DNA of 43,191 nucleotides from Candidatus Sumerlaeia bacterium (GTDB lineage Bacteria; Sumerlaeota; Sumerlaeia; SLMS01), in assembly GCA_020831705.1 (NCBI GenBank), contig JAFIGB010000067.1:1-43191 (forward strand), written 5' to 3'. The position numbers were made by a program, and so were the translations under genes. How positions within the stretch are numbered: the first letter of the stretch is position 1; every line of letters starts with the position of its first letter. Under the pieces are notes generated by a model. That model was not told the origin of the DNA and did no database searches. It saw only the letters and a list, made by a program, of their open reading frames with translations. Of this stretch, positions 9,703 to 17,857 are shown in pieces.

Positions 9703-10571
9703 TGGCTCCTTCCCCGTTCCGTCATCGTCGCCGCGGCGTGACCTTCCTTGAGATCATGGTTGTCATCGTGATTTTGGGGATTCTCGCTGCCGTTGCACTC
9801 CCCAACATGATGGGGACACGGTCGCGGGCGGCACTGAGGACGGCGGCAAGGTCGATGACGTCGGCGGGGATTCAGGCGCGCCAGGCAGCCATTGCCTACG
9901 GGAAGGAAACAGAACTCATTATAGACATGGAAAACGGGTCATGGATGATTCTTCTCATGCCGGAGGAGGAGGACGAGCGGGTCAATCGGGGGCGTCGCCG
10001 CGCACCGGTCCGCAGCTCCATGCGCACGGAGCGCGAAATGGCCCCCGGCTATACATCCGAGGAGCAAATCCGCGAGCTTCCGAGCCGGGTCACCTTCGGG
10101 GAAATCACGACGTGGAGCGACAAGGACGATGCCCGCCCCGCGACCAACCGCCGCCGTGGCGTGGTGCGTGCCGACCTGCATCGTCTTACTTTCTATCCAA
10201 ACGGCTCCTCCTCCGGGATGGCCATTGAATTGAAGAATGATCGTGACCGCTCGCTGACGGTGGACTTCGACCGCTCCAGTGGCCGCCCCGAAATTTATGA
10301 GGGACCACCGAAGACGCTGGCGCAGAAGCTCACGGACATGGGTCTCAACCCCGAGGACTACGGAATCTTCGACGAGCGTGACCTTGCCGCGGGCGAAGGA
10401 CGACGACCCGGAGAAGGTTTCACCCGCATCGGATGGAGCGAGGAGGAGCGCATCGGCCATTACGAAAGCGTTGCGGAGCGCCTCATGCGCCGGGCGCAAC
10501 GTCGTCATACCGAGGAAAACGAAGGGGCCGCCTCCGCATATATGGAGGCCCAACGCTGGGGGTCCCGATGA
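9702..10571 (+). CDS. gspH: GspH-like pseudopilin with a long charged C-terminal extension
   Basis: Prepilin N-terminus RRRGVTFLEIMVVIVILGILAAVALP. TAATG overlap with gspF. Confidence 0.75.
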   Translation: MAPSPFRHRRRGVTFLEIMVVIVILGILAAVALPNMMGTRSRAALRTAARSMTSAGIQARQAAIAYGKETELIIDMENGSWMILLMPEEEDERVNRGRRRAPVRSSMRTEREMAPGYTSEEQIRELPSRVTFGEITTWSDKDDARPATNRRRGVVRADLHRLTFYPNGSSSGMAIELKNDRDRSLTVDFDRSSGRPEIYEGPPKTLAQKLTDMGLNPEDYGIFDERDLAAGEGRRPGEGFTRIGWSEEERIGHYESVAERLMRRAQRRHTEENEGAASAYMEAQRWGSR

Positions 10572-11107
10572 AGCGCACCAATCAGGTTCTTCCCGGGAAG
10601 TACAACAGGGCGGCGTTCATCCTCCTTGAGGTGATGCTGTCCATCATGATTGTCGGTGTGACATTCGTGGCCATCCTTCGTGGGTTTATTGTCGCCTACG
10701 ATACCCTCGGCAAGGTGAGGATGAATGAGACGGCCATTCATCTGGCGACATCCCTGATGGACGATCTCATCCTTGAGCCATTTTCCGTGGGTGATTATCA
10801 GGGTCGCTTCGCCGATGATCCCCGGTTTGGGGATGACTTCGCAGGATGGTACTGGGAAGTGCGCGTGGAAAGTGAAACGCCAAGGTACAACGTGCGGATT
10901 CGTGAACGCCTTCGCAGTGACCTTGAGGAATTGTACTTCGCCCATGTGATCGTGCTGTACGACGCCGATGATGATCCGAGGGGAAGGGCCGTGGGCCGTC
11001 GCCGGGTTCGGGGCTCCTCGCAACAGGTGTATATCAACATCAACACCATCCTTCTGGAACCGGACGTCTTCACCGTCCGTTCGATTGAAAGGAATCAACT
11101 CTTTTGA
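10568..11107 (+). CDS. gspI: GspI-like minor pseudopilin
   Basis: AAFILLEVMLSIMIVGVTFVAILRGF; ATG at 10568 overlaps the gspH stop (ATGA), so this start is preferred over the 10433 start in the track. Confidence 0.75.
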   Translation: MKRTNQVLPGKYNRAAFILLEVMLSIMIVGVTFVAILRGFIVAYDTLGKVRMNETAIHLATSLMDDLILEPFSVGDYQGRFADDPRFGDDFAGWYWEVRVESETPRYNVRIRERLRSDLEELYFAHVIVLYDADDDPRGRAVGRRRVRGSSQQVYININTILLEPDVFTVRSIERNQLF

Positions 11108-12189
11108 TGCGTCGACTTGCGCCACGCCATGGTCGTGACGGCCTGACAGTCCTCGAGGTACTCGTCGCCCTGACGGTCTTCGGGCTGGTTTCCGTCGTGA
11201 TTTTTACCGTTTTCGCGACGGCGATTCGGAGCCAGGGCGTGACCGAGCGCGAAGCGGAGACACTCCAGCGGGCGCGTGTGGCGATGGACACCTTCAGCCG
11301 CGACCTGAACAATATCTTCTTCCGGGATGAGACGTCCTACAATGTCACCATCTCAAGGTTGCTCGAGGAACAGGAGCGGGAAAGGCTCCGTGCGGAAACC
11401 GAGGGTGACTGGACGAATTTCTCAAATCTATACGGCGATCCCTTCGGCAACGGCACCCGGCGCCGCGACCGCGAGGAGGAACCCTCCGTTGGTGACCCCT
11501 TCCGTCGGGGCCGCCTTATAGACGTCCAGTTCAAGGGGAGCGAAGGCGAGAACTTCGACAGCTTGAGTTTTGCCACCTACGCTCCCCTCGACATGGGGGG
11601 GACATACAGGCCGTGGGGTTTGAGCCGAGTGACGTATCGGGTGGACAACAACATCCTCGTTCGTGTGCAGGAGACGGTGGAATCGGAGCGCACCGACCTG
11701 CTCGGCAACATCATGCTCAAGTCCTACACGCCCGAGGTTTCCCGCCTGGCCGAAGGGGTCCGCGAGTTCAAACTGAGCTACGCTTTTTGGTTCGACAACA
11801 AGTGGTTCGAGATCACCGACTGGGCCTCCGACCGTCGGCAGGTGCGCAATTCCAACTCGCTGATGGCAATGTATGAGGAGGATCGATTCGGCACGCGGGA
11901 TGAGGAGGATCGCGACCTGCGTCCGGGAGACGCGGGCTACAATGAGCGATTGAATTATCTGGATGACCAGGATCTCGACCGCCTTCCCGCCTACGTGCGC
12001 CTCCGGTTGACCCTTGCGGACCCGGAGACGGAGCGCCATGACCGCACCTTCACGCGCATCTTCAGGGTTTTCCCATCCGTGGAAACGTATATACCGAACA
12101 TGGACCTGGATGAGAACGAGCGTGATGCCGAACGCACCGAGCGTATGGACATCTATACGGAAATTTTCCCGGGGGCGCTTGAGGAATGA
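11104..12189 (+). CDS. gspJ: GspJ-like minor pseudopilin
   Basis: GRDGLTVLEVLVALTVFGLVSVVIFTVF; position in operon; TGATG overlap. Confidence 0.75.
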   Translation: MMRRLAPRHGRDGLTVLEVLVALTVFGLVSVVIFTVFATAIRSQGVTEREAETLQRARVAMDTFSRDLNNIFFRDETSYNVTISRLLEEQERERLRAETEGDWTNFSNLYGDPFGNGTRRRDREEEPSVGDPFRRGRLIDVQFKGSEGENFDSLSFATYAPLDMGGTYRPWGLSRVTYRVDNNILVRVQETVESERTDLLGNIMLKSYTPEVSRLAEGVREFKLSYAFWFDNKWFEITDWASDRRQVRNSNSLMAMYEEDRFGTRDEEDRDLRPGDAGYNERLNYLDDQDLDRLPAYVRLRLTLADPETERHDRTFTRIFRVFPSVETYIPNMDLDENERDAERTERMDIYTEIFPGALEE

Positions 12190-13502
12190 TCAGCATGCCC
12201 GTTTCCCCCCACTCACTTCTTCGCTCCCGGCAACGGGAGAAGCGCGGGGTTGTGCTGGTGCTCGTTCTTTGGATCGCCATCATTCTCGCGCTGATCAGTT
12301 ACTCGGTCTTGTTCCAGGTTGCCGTCGAGGCGTCGGTCACCTCCACGCGGAAGAAGTACCTTGAGGCGGAAGCCCTCGCCCGCGCCGGGGTTGCCAAGGC
12401 CATCGTCGACCTGCGCAACGACATGATTCACGATCATGCCGAGGAGGCGACGGTCTTTGATGCCGAAGGTGATGTCTGGGCGCGGCCCGAGGAGGACAAG
12501 ACCGAGGTTCAGTTGTCCCGCTACAGTGAGGGCTACTTCACCGTCCGGGTGTTCGACGAAAACGGTCTGATCAATCTGAACCGGATCAATGCGGCGAACA
12601 TGGTCGTCCTGCGGCGCCTCATGGAGGAGTTCGGTTATTCCGAGGAGGCCGCCGAGATTGCCGCCGCTGCCGTGGTGGATTGGCGTGACAGCGACTACAT
12701 CCCCGTCCTTCCCAATGCCCCCCACAACGACGAGGGGATTGCGTACGCGATGATTCAGTACGAGGACGAAAACCGGGGGCGTGCACGGGAGGAAAACGTC
12801 GAACCCCTTGTTTTCCGCAATGAAGATTACCTCACCGTGGATGAACTTCTGGAGGTCTACGGAATCACACCGCGTCTCTTTTTCGGTCCCGGTACCCGCG
12901 AGGCGGCCCAGTACGAGGAGTATTTTGGGGAACCCGAGGGTGATTTGTTCCAGATCGACGATGATGCTCCCTACACCTACGACGGGGAAACCTACCTGGG
13001 CCTGCGGGATTACTTCACCGTTCACGGTCGTGGCGTGATCAACATCAACACAGCCCCCTTCCACGTCCTTGCCGCCCTGGGGCGCGCGGTGGACCAGGAT
13101 GGCGAGTCCTTCGCCGATCGCGTGATCAGTAACCGGCGGGGGAACAGGGAGCGTGACATTAACAACGAGAATGCGTATCAGGATGGGACGGTCCTTGCTG
13201 CTGATGTGGAGGTCGCGGCGGTGGTCAATCAGTTGCGGGCGCTGGGCCTGACCGTTGACGTGCGCTCGAACACCTTCCGTATTGTCTCCACCGGCGTGGT
13301 GGGCGATGTGCGTTGCGTGATGGAGGTGCTGGTTTCTAGGGAGTACCGCCAATTGGTGCGCGATGAGACGTTTGAGGCCCGGGACCGGGCTGCGGAGCGT
13401 CGGGCGATGAACTCGGGACGTCTTCAGCGCCGTGAGGACCGCAGTGAGGGCACGATCGTTCGCTACCCTCACGTCAGAATCCTTCAAGTTTACATGCGAT
13501 GA
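12186..13502 (+). CDS. gspK: GspK, minor pseudopilin
   Basis: KRGVVLVLVLWIAIILALISYSVLFQ and FDENGLINLNRINAANMVVLRRLM…DWRDSD, typical of GspK. Confidence 0.9.
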   Translation: MISMPVSPHSLLRSRQREKRGVVLVLVLWIAIILALISYSVLFQVAVEASVTSTRKKYLEAEALARAGVAKAIVDLRNDMIHDHAEEATVFDAEGDVWARPEEDKTEVQLSRYSEGYFTVRVFDENGLINLNRINAANMVVLRRLMEEFGYSEEAAEIAAAAVVDWRDSDYIPVLPNAPHNDEGIAYAMIQYEDENRGRAREENVEPLVFRNEDYLTVDELLEVYGITPRLFFGPGTREAAQYEEYFGEPEGDLFQIDDDAPYTYDGETYLGLRDYFTVHGRGVININTAPFHVLAALGRAVDQDGESFADRVISNRRGNRERDINNENAYQDGTVLAADVEVAAVVNQLRALGLTVDVRSNTFRIVSTGVVGDVRCVMEVLVSREYRQLVRDETFEARDRAAERRAMNSGRLQRREDRSEGTIVRYPHVRILQVYMR

Positions 13503-13612
13503 AGGTAGGTACAATCCTTGATTCGATGATTGCGTACCCGGGCGGTGTCACCCACCGTGTTTCCCCGCAGGGTGCCGGTCACCACACCCAAGTGCCGAAG
13601 GAAGTCAATTAA
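13499..13612 (+). CDS. Candidate 37-aa small ORF between gspK and gspL (MKVGTILDSMIAYPGGVTHRVSPQGAGHHTQVPKEVN)
   Basis: ATG overlaps the gspK stop (ATGA); its TAA overlaps the gspL ATG (TAATG at 13610-13614). Not in the ORF track. Confidence 0.4.
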   Translation: MKVGTILDSMIAYPGGVTHRVSPQGAGHHTQVPKEVN

Positions 13613-15339
13613 TGCCGAAGTTCACCGTAGTCGAGCTTTCCGAGACGGAAGCCAAAGTTTTTCAGGCCTCGCGCGCCCGCAAGGGTGTCATCGTGGTTGA
13701 GGGAGCCCATGTTGTGGACTTCTCGGATCTGGACCGCGAAGAGACCGGCATGATCGAACGAGCCGTCCGACTGCGGGAGTGCTTCCGTAAAAACCGGATT
13801 TCCCAGGGGGAGGGCGGGGTCCTGATCCAGAAGCAGAACTCCATCGCCCGCACGGCGATTCTTCCCTCCGGAAACCCTTCCGAGCTGGAGGAAATGGCCC
13901 GCTTCGAGGCGGAAAAGTTCATCCCCTTCAACGCCGAGCGCCACATTATCAGCCACGGAATTCTCCACCTCGACGAGGTCAATGGAAGCCATGTGCTCCT
14001 GACGGCCGTTGACAGTCCGGTGATGGACCAGTCCCTCGCCATGATCAAGGATTCGCCCATCGACCCCCTGGTGGCGGAAGTCACCTCGGTGGCCCTCGCC
14101 CGTGCTTTCGCCTATTTTCTTCCCGAGAATGAAAAACCGCCGTCCAAGGAAGAGGGGGAAGGATCCGGAAGCCAGGAACCCCATGCCACCATCCTGATGA
14201 ACATCGGCCTTGGCCAGACCGATATGAACATCCTCGATGGCAAGATGCTCATGACATCGCGGTCCCTTGGGGCGGGGATGACAAAGCTCCTCCGCGACCT
14301 CCAGAAGGCAATGCACCTGGAACGGGAGATCACCGTTGCCGATCTGGCCGAACTGGATCTGAACAATCCCGATGATTTTCTCCTCGATGGGGGAACCACC
14401 AGGGAGTCCGACGAGAACATCAGCCAGACCAAGGTTGGCGACAAGGTGCGCCAGTGGCTTGGGCAACTCGTTCGTTTCCTGCGCCAGACCTACGAATACG
14501 CCTCCCGGGAACATGAAATTCCCACCAAGACGCGGATCTACCTTTGTGGTGATGCGACCCGAATCCCCGGTCTTGCCGAAACACTTGGCCCGATGGTTGG
14601 TGTTGAAGTTCACATCTTTAATCCGCTTGAGAAGCTTGAGCGTAACCCCAAGGCCACCATCAACGAGGACTCCCTTGCCGGCATGGTTAATTGCCTTGGC
14701 TGCGCCATTCGTCTCTTTGAGGAGGAGGAGGACTCCAGTGCGGCCATCGACCGTGCAAACCTCCTGCCCACTGAGGTTATCGAGGCCCGTGCCGCCAACG
14801 AGCGAAAAATCCTCCTCGTCCTCTCGGCCGTCATGGTGCTCATCACCGGCGCGGTGATTTATCTCGCGTGGGATGAACGCCTGGCCCATGCCGCCGAGCT
14901 TGAGGTCAGTTACCGGAACCACAACCGGGCCATGGCCCCCCTGGTCGAGCAGATCGAACAAAAGCGCACCCAGCTTGAGATCATTGAATCCATCCGCACG
15001 GGTCGCGCTCCCGCCCTTTATATTCTCGACCAGATCACCACCTTCCCGGGTATCGGCTCCACCCTCGATGGCGGGCGTCTGGTGCTGACCGAGTTCCGCT
15101 ACACTCCCCGCGACGAAGTCATCCTCGCTGGTGACGCCCTCTCGGTGGAGGATATCGGTGCCTTCAGTCGGTTCCTTGAGGACCTGGACTACAATGGAGC
15201 CGCGGTTTTCGACAATGTGGGGATTCCCGCCAATCAGTCGCGGGAACTTTCCCGTGGCCGGGGGAATGTCTGGACCTTTTCCATGACCGCGTCGCTGCAA
15301 ACCAGTGGTGAGGAACCCCGGCGGACGACACGCCGATGA
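13612..15339 (+). CDS. gspL: GspL/PilM-like actin-fold type II secretion protein
   Basis: PilM-like N-terminal part (FEAEKFIPFNAERHIISHGIL…; IYLCGDATRIPGL) followed by a TM helix and a PilN-like C-terminal part. Confidence 0.75.
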   Translation: MPKFTVVELSETEAKVFQASRARKGVIVVEGAHVVDFSDLDREETGMIERAVRLRECFRKNRISQGEGGVLIQKQNSIARTAILPSGNPSELEEMARFEAEKFIPFNAERHIISHGILHLDEVNGSHVLLTAVDSPVMDQSLAMIKDSPIDPLVAEVTSVALARAFAYFLPENEKPPSKEEGEGSGSQEPHATILMNIGLGQTDMNILDGKMLMTSRSLGAGMTKLLRDLQKAMHLEREITVADLAELDLNNPDDFLLDGGTTRESDENISQTKVGDKVRQWLGQLVRFLRQTYEYASREHEIPTKTRIYLCGDATRIPGLAETLGPMVGVEVHIFNPLEKLERNPKATINEDSLAGMVNCLGCAIRLFEEEEDSSAAIDRANLLPTEVIEARAANERKILLVLSAVMVLITGAVIYLAWDERLAHAAELEVSYRNHNRAMAPLVEQIEQKRTQLEIIESIRTGRAPALYILDQITTFPGIGSTLDGGRLVLTEFRYTPRDEVILAGDALSVEDIGAFSRFLEDLDYNGAAVFDNVGIPANQSRELSRGRGNVWTFSMTASLQTSGEEPRRTTRR

Positions 15340-15398
15340 GTAAAATCAGCACGGTTCTTGCAACCAACACCATCAAGAGGATGTGCCACCTACAATGA
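15336..15398 (+). CDS. Candidate 20-aa small ORF between gspL and gspM (MSKISTVLATNTIKRMCHLQ)
   Basis: ATG overlaps the gspL stop (ATGA) and its TGA overlaps the gspM ATG (ATGA at 15395-15398). Confidence 0.35.
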   Translation: MSKISTVLATNTIKRMCHLQ

Positions 15399-15958
15399 AT
15401 GCCCGCGAGAAAAAACTGATGTATGCCACCGTTGCCGCCGTCGGGATCTTCGGCGCATGGCAGTTTGGTGCCGCTGATGCCGTGGATGGGGGCGACCTGG
15501 CGGGCTCGGGAATTGCCCTTTTGGAGAAGGAATTCCACGACAACCTCCGGGCCCTTGAGGATATGTATGTTGTCGAACGCGACTTCCGCCTGGTGGCCGT
15601 CCCTCCCGGTGATGGGCGCTCCCAGAATTTCACCCCCGCTCTTGCCTTCCAGCAGGAAGTCTTCGATATCGCCAACTCCCTTGGATTTTCCTTCCCCGAC
15701 CGTCTTGCGGCGGAAATGGAGAATATCGACGGTGTTGATGAATATGTGCTCCTCAGTGTCGCCCTCCGAACCGATGGTTCTTACGAGGATGTTATCAAGC
15801 TGCTCAAGCGCTTTGAACAGGAAGGCATGACCTTCCGCGACCTTGAACTTGTATCCACCCGCGACCGCGACCCCGTTGGAGTCCGTGTCACCGTGGCCCG
15901 GATCACCGAGCGGCCCCAGCGGGCGGCTTCCAACAGGATGATCTCACGCCCGCGATAA
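15395..15958 (+). CDS. gspM: GspM/PilO-like type II secretion protein
   Basis: MNAREKKLMYATVAAVGIFGAWQFG N-terminal TM; position after gspL; short coiled/ferredoxin-like type of protein. Confidence 0.6.
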   Translation: MNAREKKLMYATVAAVGIFGAWQFGAADAVDGGDLAGSGIALLEKEFHDNLRALEDMYVVERDFRLVAVPPGDGRSQNFTPALAFQQEVFDIANSLGFSFPDRLAAEMENIDGVDEYVLLSVALRTDGSYEDVIKLLKRFEQEGMTFRDLELVSTRDRDPVGVRVTVARITERPQRAASNRMISRPR

Positions 15959-15991
15959 CGCACCTCCCCGGCAAAAGGAACCACCAGATCG

Positions 15992-16507
15992 ATGACACCC
16001 AATCGTATCATGCTTATCAACGGAATGCTCTTCCTCGTGGTCGTGGCACTTTCCGTCCTCATCATGACCGAGGAACGCCTCATTCCCGAGGAGCCCCCGA
16101 TCAGTGAGCTCGAGGATGAAGTCACCTACCTGCTCACCAACGCGGAGCGTCAAGTCACCCTTGGCGAGGATCGTTACGGGAACATCGGGAACCGGAATAT
16201 TTTCTCCACGATCAAGCCCCTTCCAACACCGTCTCCCTCCCCGACACCCACTCCCAAGGTGCCCCCCAATATCAACGAGGTAACCGAGTATTGGAAGCTT
16301 GGCGGAATGCTTTCCACCATGGCGATGTTCCAGGACATGCGCACCCGCGAGGATTTCCAGATGCGCCCGGGTGATGTGCGCGAGATTGAATTCCGCCGCG
16401 AGAAAATCCCCGTTGAACTTGAATCGATCGACCGCGCGAACTGGCGGGTCACCATCAAAATGAACTACGAAGGCAATGTCCAGCGCCGGGAAATGAAGAT
16501 GTTCTGA
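15992..16507 (+). CDS. GspC/PilP-like type II secretion protein
   Basis: N-terminal TM, RNIFSTI motif, PTPSPSPTPTP linker, small C-terminal domain; end of gsp operon. Confidence 0.55.
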   Translation: MTPNRIMLINGMLFLVVVALSVLIMTEERLIPEEPPISELEDEVTYLLTNAERQVTLGEDRYGNIGNRNIFSTIKPLPTPSPSPTPTPKVPPNINEVTEYWKLGGMLSTMAMFQDMRTREDFQMRPGDVREIEFRREKIPVELESIDRANWRVTIKMNYEGNVQRREMKMF

Positions 16508-16813
16508 TCATGTCTCTTGCAGGGCAGGGCGCATGCCCTGGGCTGATCATGAATCCACACGGAAACGTTTTTGGTGTTTCTTTGTCGGTTCTCTTTTTGT
16601 CTATATTGCAAGTTCAACCAGACGAGTCGGATGCTCCTGGTGTCTATACAGGTCAGCTGTCCGATGGGTACACCTGCCCGCCGTTTCCTCTGAACCTTGA
16701 TCGGGGTTCCGAGGTACCGGCTACTCCTTATTGCGATTCAATCAGGCATGCCTTCCCGGTGAGGGAGCAAAGCAGGATGCCTCGCGACACGTGATGAGGA
16801 GCACAAATAGAAT

Positions 16814-16847
16814 GAAGCCGGATGAAGGTGTTTCTCCATCCGGCTTC
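16814..16847. terminator. Bidirectional terminator-like hairpin between convergent gsp operon and gspG
   Basis: gaagccggatg (16814-16824) pairs perfectly with catccggcttc (16837-16847), 12-nt loop; lies between convergent genes. Confidence 0.75.
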
Positions 16848-16895
16848 GGTTTGATGTTTTGTTGTTGGCTGCTGCGGTGCTTCAGGTGTGGACGG

Positions 16896-17339
16896 TCACC
16901 GTCGGGTCCAGTTGGCAATGTCGTCCTCGGTATTGTCCTGCCGGTCCGCACCCTTGGACCAAAGGTCGAAGCCCCGGCGGTTGTTGTCGCCCGGTGCCTT
17001 GTAGAGGAAATCCTCGCCCCAGGAATCGGTGGGAATGACGTCGGCCTCGATGTAGGGTCCGTCCCAGCTGCGTTCAAGGTCGTTGGGTTCGTCGATGAGA
17101 TCCTGAAGGGTGCGCGGGAAGGTCCCGTTGTCCATTTCGAAGTTACGAATGGCGGTTTCAAGATTGCGCAGCTGCGCTCTGGTTGTTTGTTCACGGGCAC
17201 GCTCGGTACGTCCGACAAGTCGTGGTCCGACCAGGGCGAGAAGGATCCCGATGATCACCACGACGAACATGATTTCCAGGAAGGTAAAGCCTCTGCGGCG
17301 GTCCTTTCGGCGTAAGGTCATCGTGTTTATTGCCTCCAT
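16896..17339 (-). CDS. gspG: GspG-like major pseudopilin
   Basis: RRGFTFLEIMFVVVIIGILLALVGPRLVGRTERAREQTTRAQLRNLETAIRNFEMDNGTFP…DSWGEDFLYKAPGDNN, typical of GspG. Confidence 0.92.
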   Translation of the reverse strand: MEAINTMTLRRKDRRRGFTFLEIMFVVVIIGILLALVGPRLVGRTERAREQTTRAQLRNLETAIRNFEMDNGTFPRTLQDLIDEPNDLERSWDGPYIEADVIPTDSWGEDFLYKAPGDNNRRGFDLWSKGADRQDNTEDDIANWTRR

Positions 17340-17407
17340 AGAATGGGTGGTTTTGAGTTTAAATTAGGCTCACAGGGTTAACCCCTGGTGCCCAAGGGGC
17401 GAAATCA

Positions 17408-17686
17408 TCAACCCCCGGGAGGGTTGGAGTCCATGCTTTTTGAGTCATCAAGGGCGACTTCCCGCTCATTGGCGGTTTCCGTGGCGGCGGCTTGCTGGTT
17501 TTCCGAAGCAGGTCGGTCCGGTCCCCGCAACTCAATGGTGAGGTACCCGTTGTAGGCGGACGGGGGGTTCAGTGACGGCTGAAGGGTCATCACCACAAGC
17601 ATGATGGCAGCAGCTCCCAGAAGGACGCCACACGCCGCATTGAGTCGGTCAAGTAACCGTGAATCCACGTTAATGTTGAAGGTCAT
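17408..17686 (-). CDS. Small membrane-anchored hypothetical protein
   Basis: 92-aa ORF upstream of gspG on the same strand with one TM (CGVLLGAAAIMLVVMTL). Confidence 0.55.
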   Translation of the reverse strand: MTFNINVDSRLLDRLNAACGVLLGAAAIMLVVMTLQPSLNPPSAYNGYLTIELRGPDRPASENQQAAATETANEREVALDDSKSMDSNPPGG

Positions 17687-17857
17687 TTTCTAGTCTTCTC
17701 CCTGGTTTGCCCCTTTTGGGGGGCTTCCTGCCCTTCTCCATTGCAAGGTGGGAGCCAGTTTGATGGTAAAGGGGCTCCTGAGGGCTGTTTCACTTGCCCA
17801 ATCCCTATAAAAAATCCGAGATGTTGCCCGAAGGTCATCGAATTCCGGGAGTATCCC

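Noticed and set aside
12213-13514. 433-aa - strand ORF opposite gspK
   Set aside because: Shadow ORF; gspK has clear family motifs.
13609-15300. 563-aa - strand ORF opposite gspL
   Set aside because: Shadow ORF of the gspL coding frame.
16510-16794. 94-aa + strand ORF after the gsp operon
   Set aside because: No domain, unusual composition relative to neighbours, no clear RBS; may be non-coding leader/trailer sequence.
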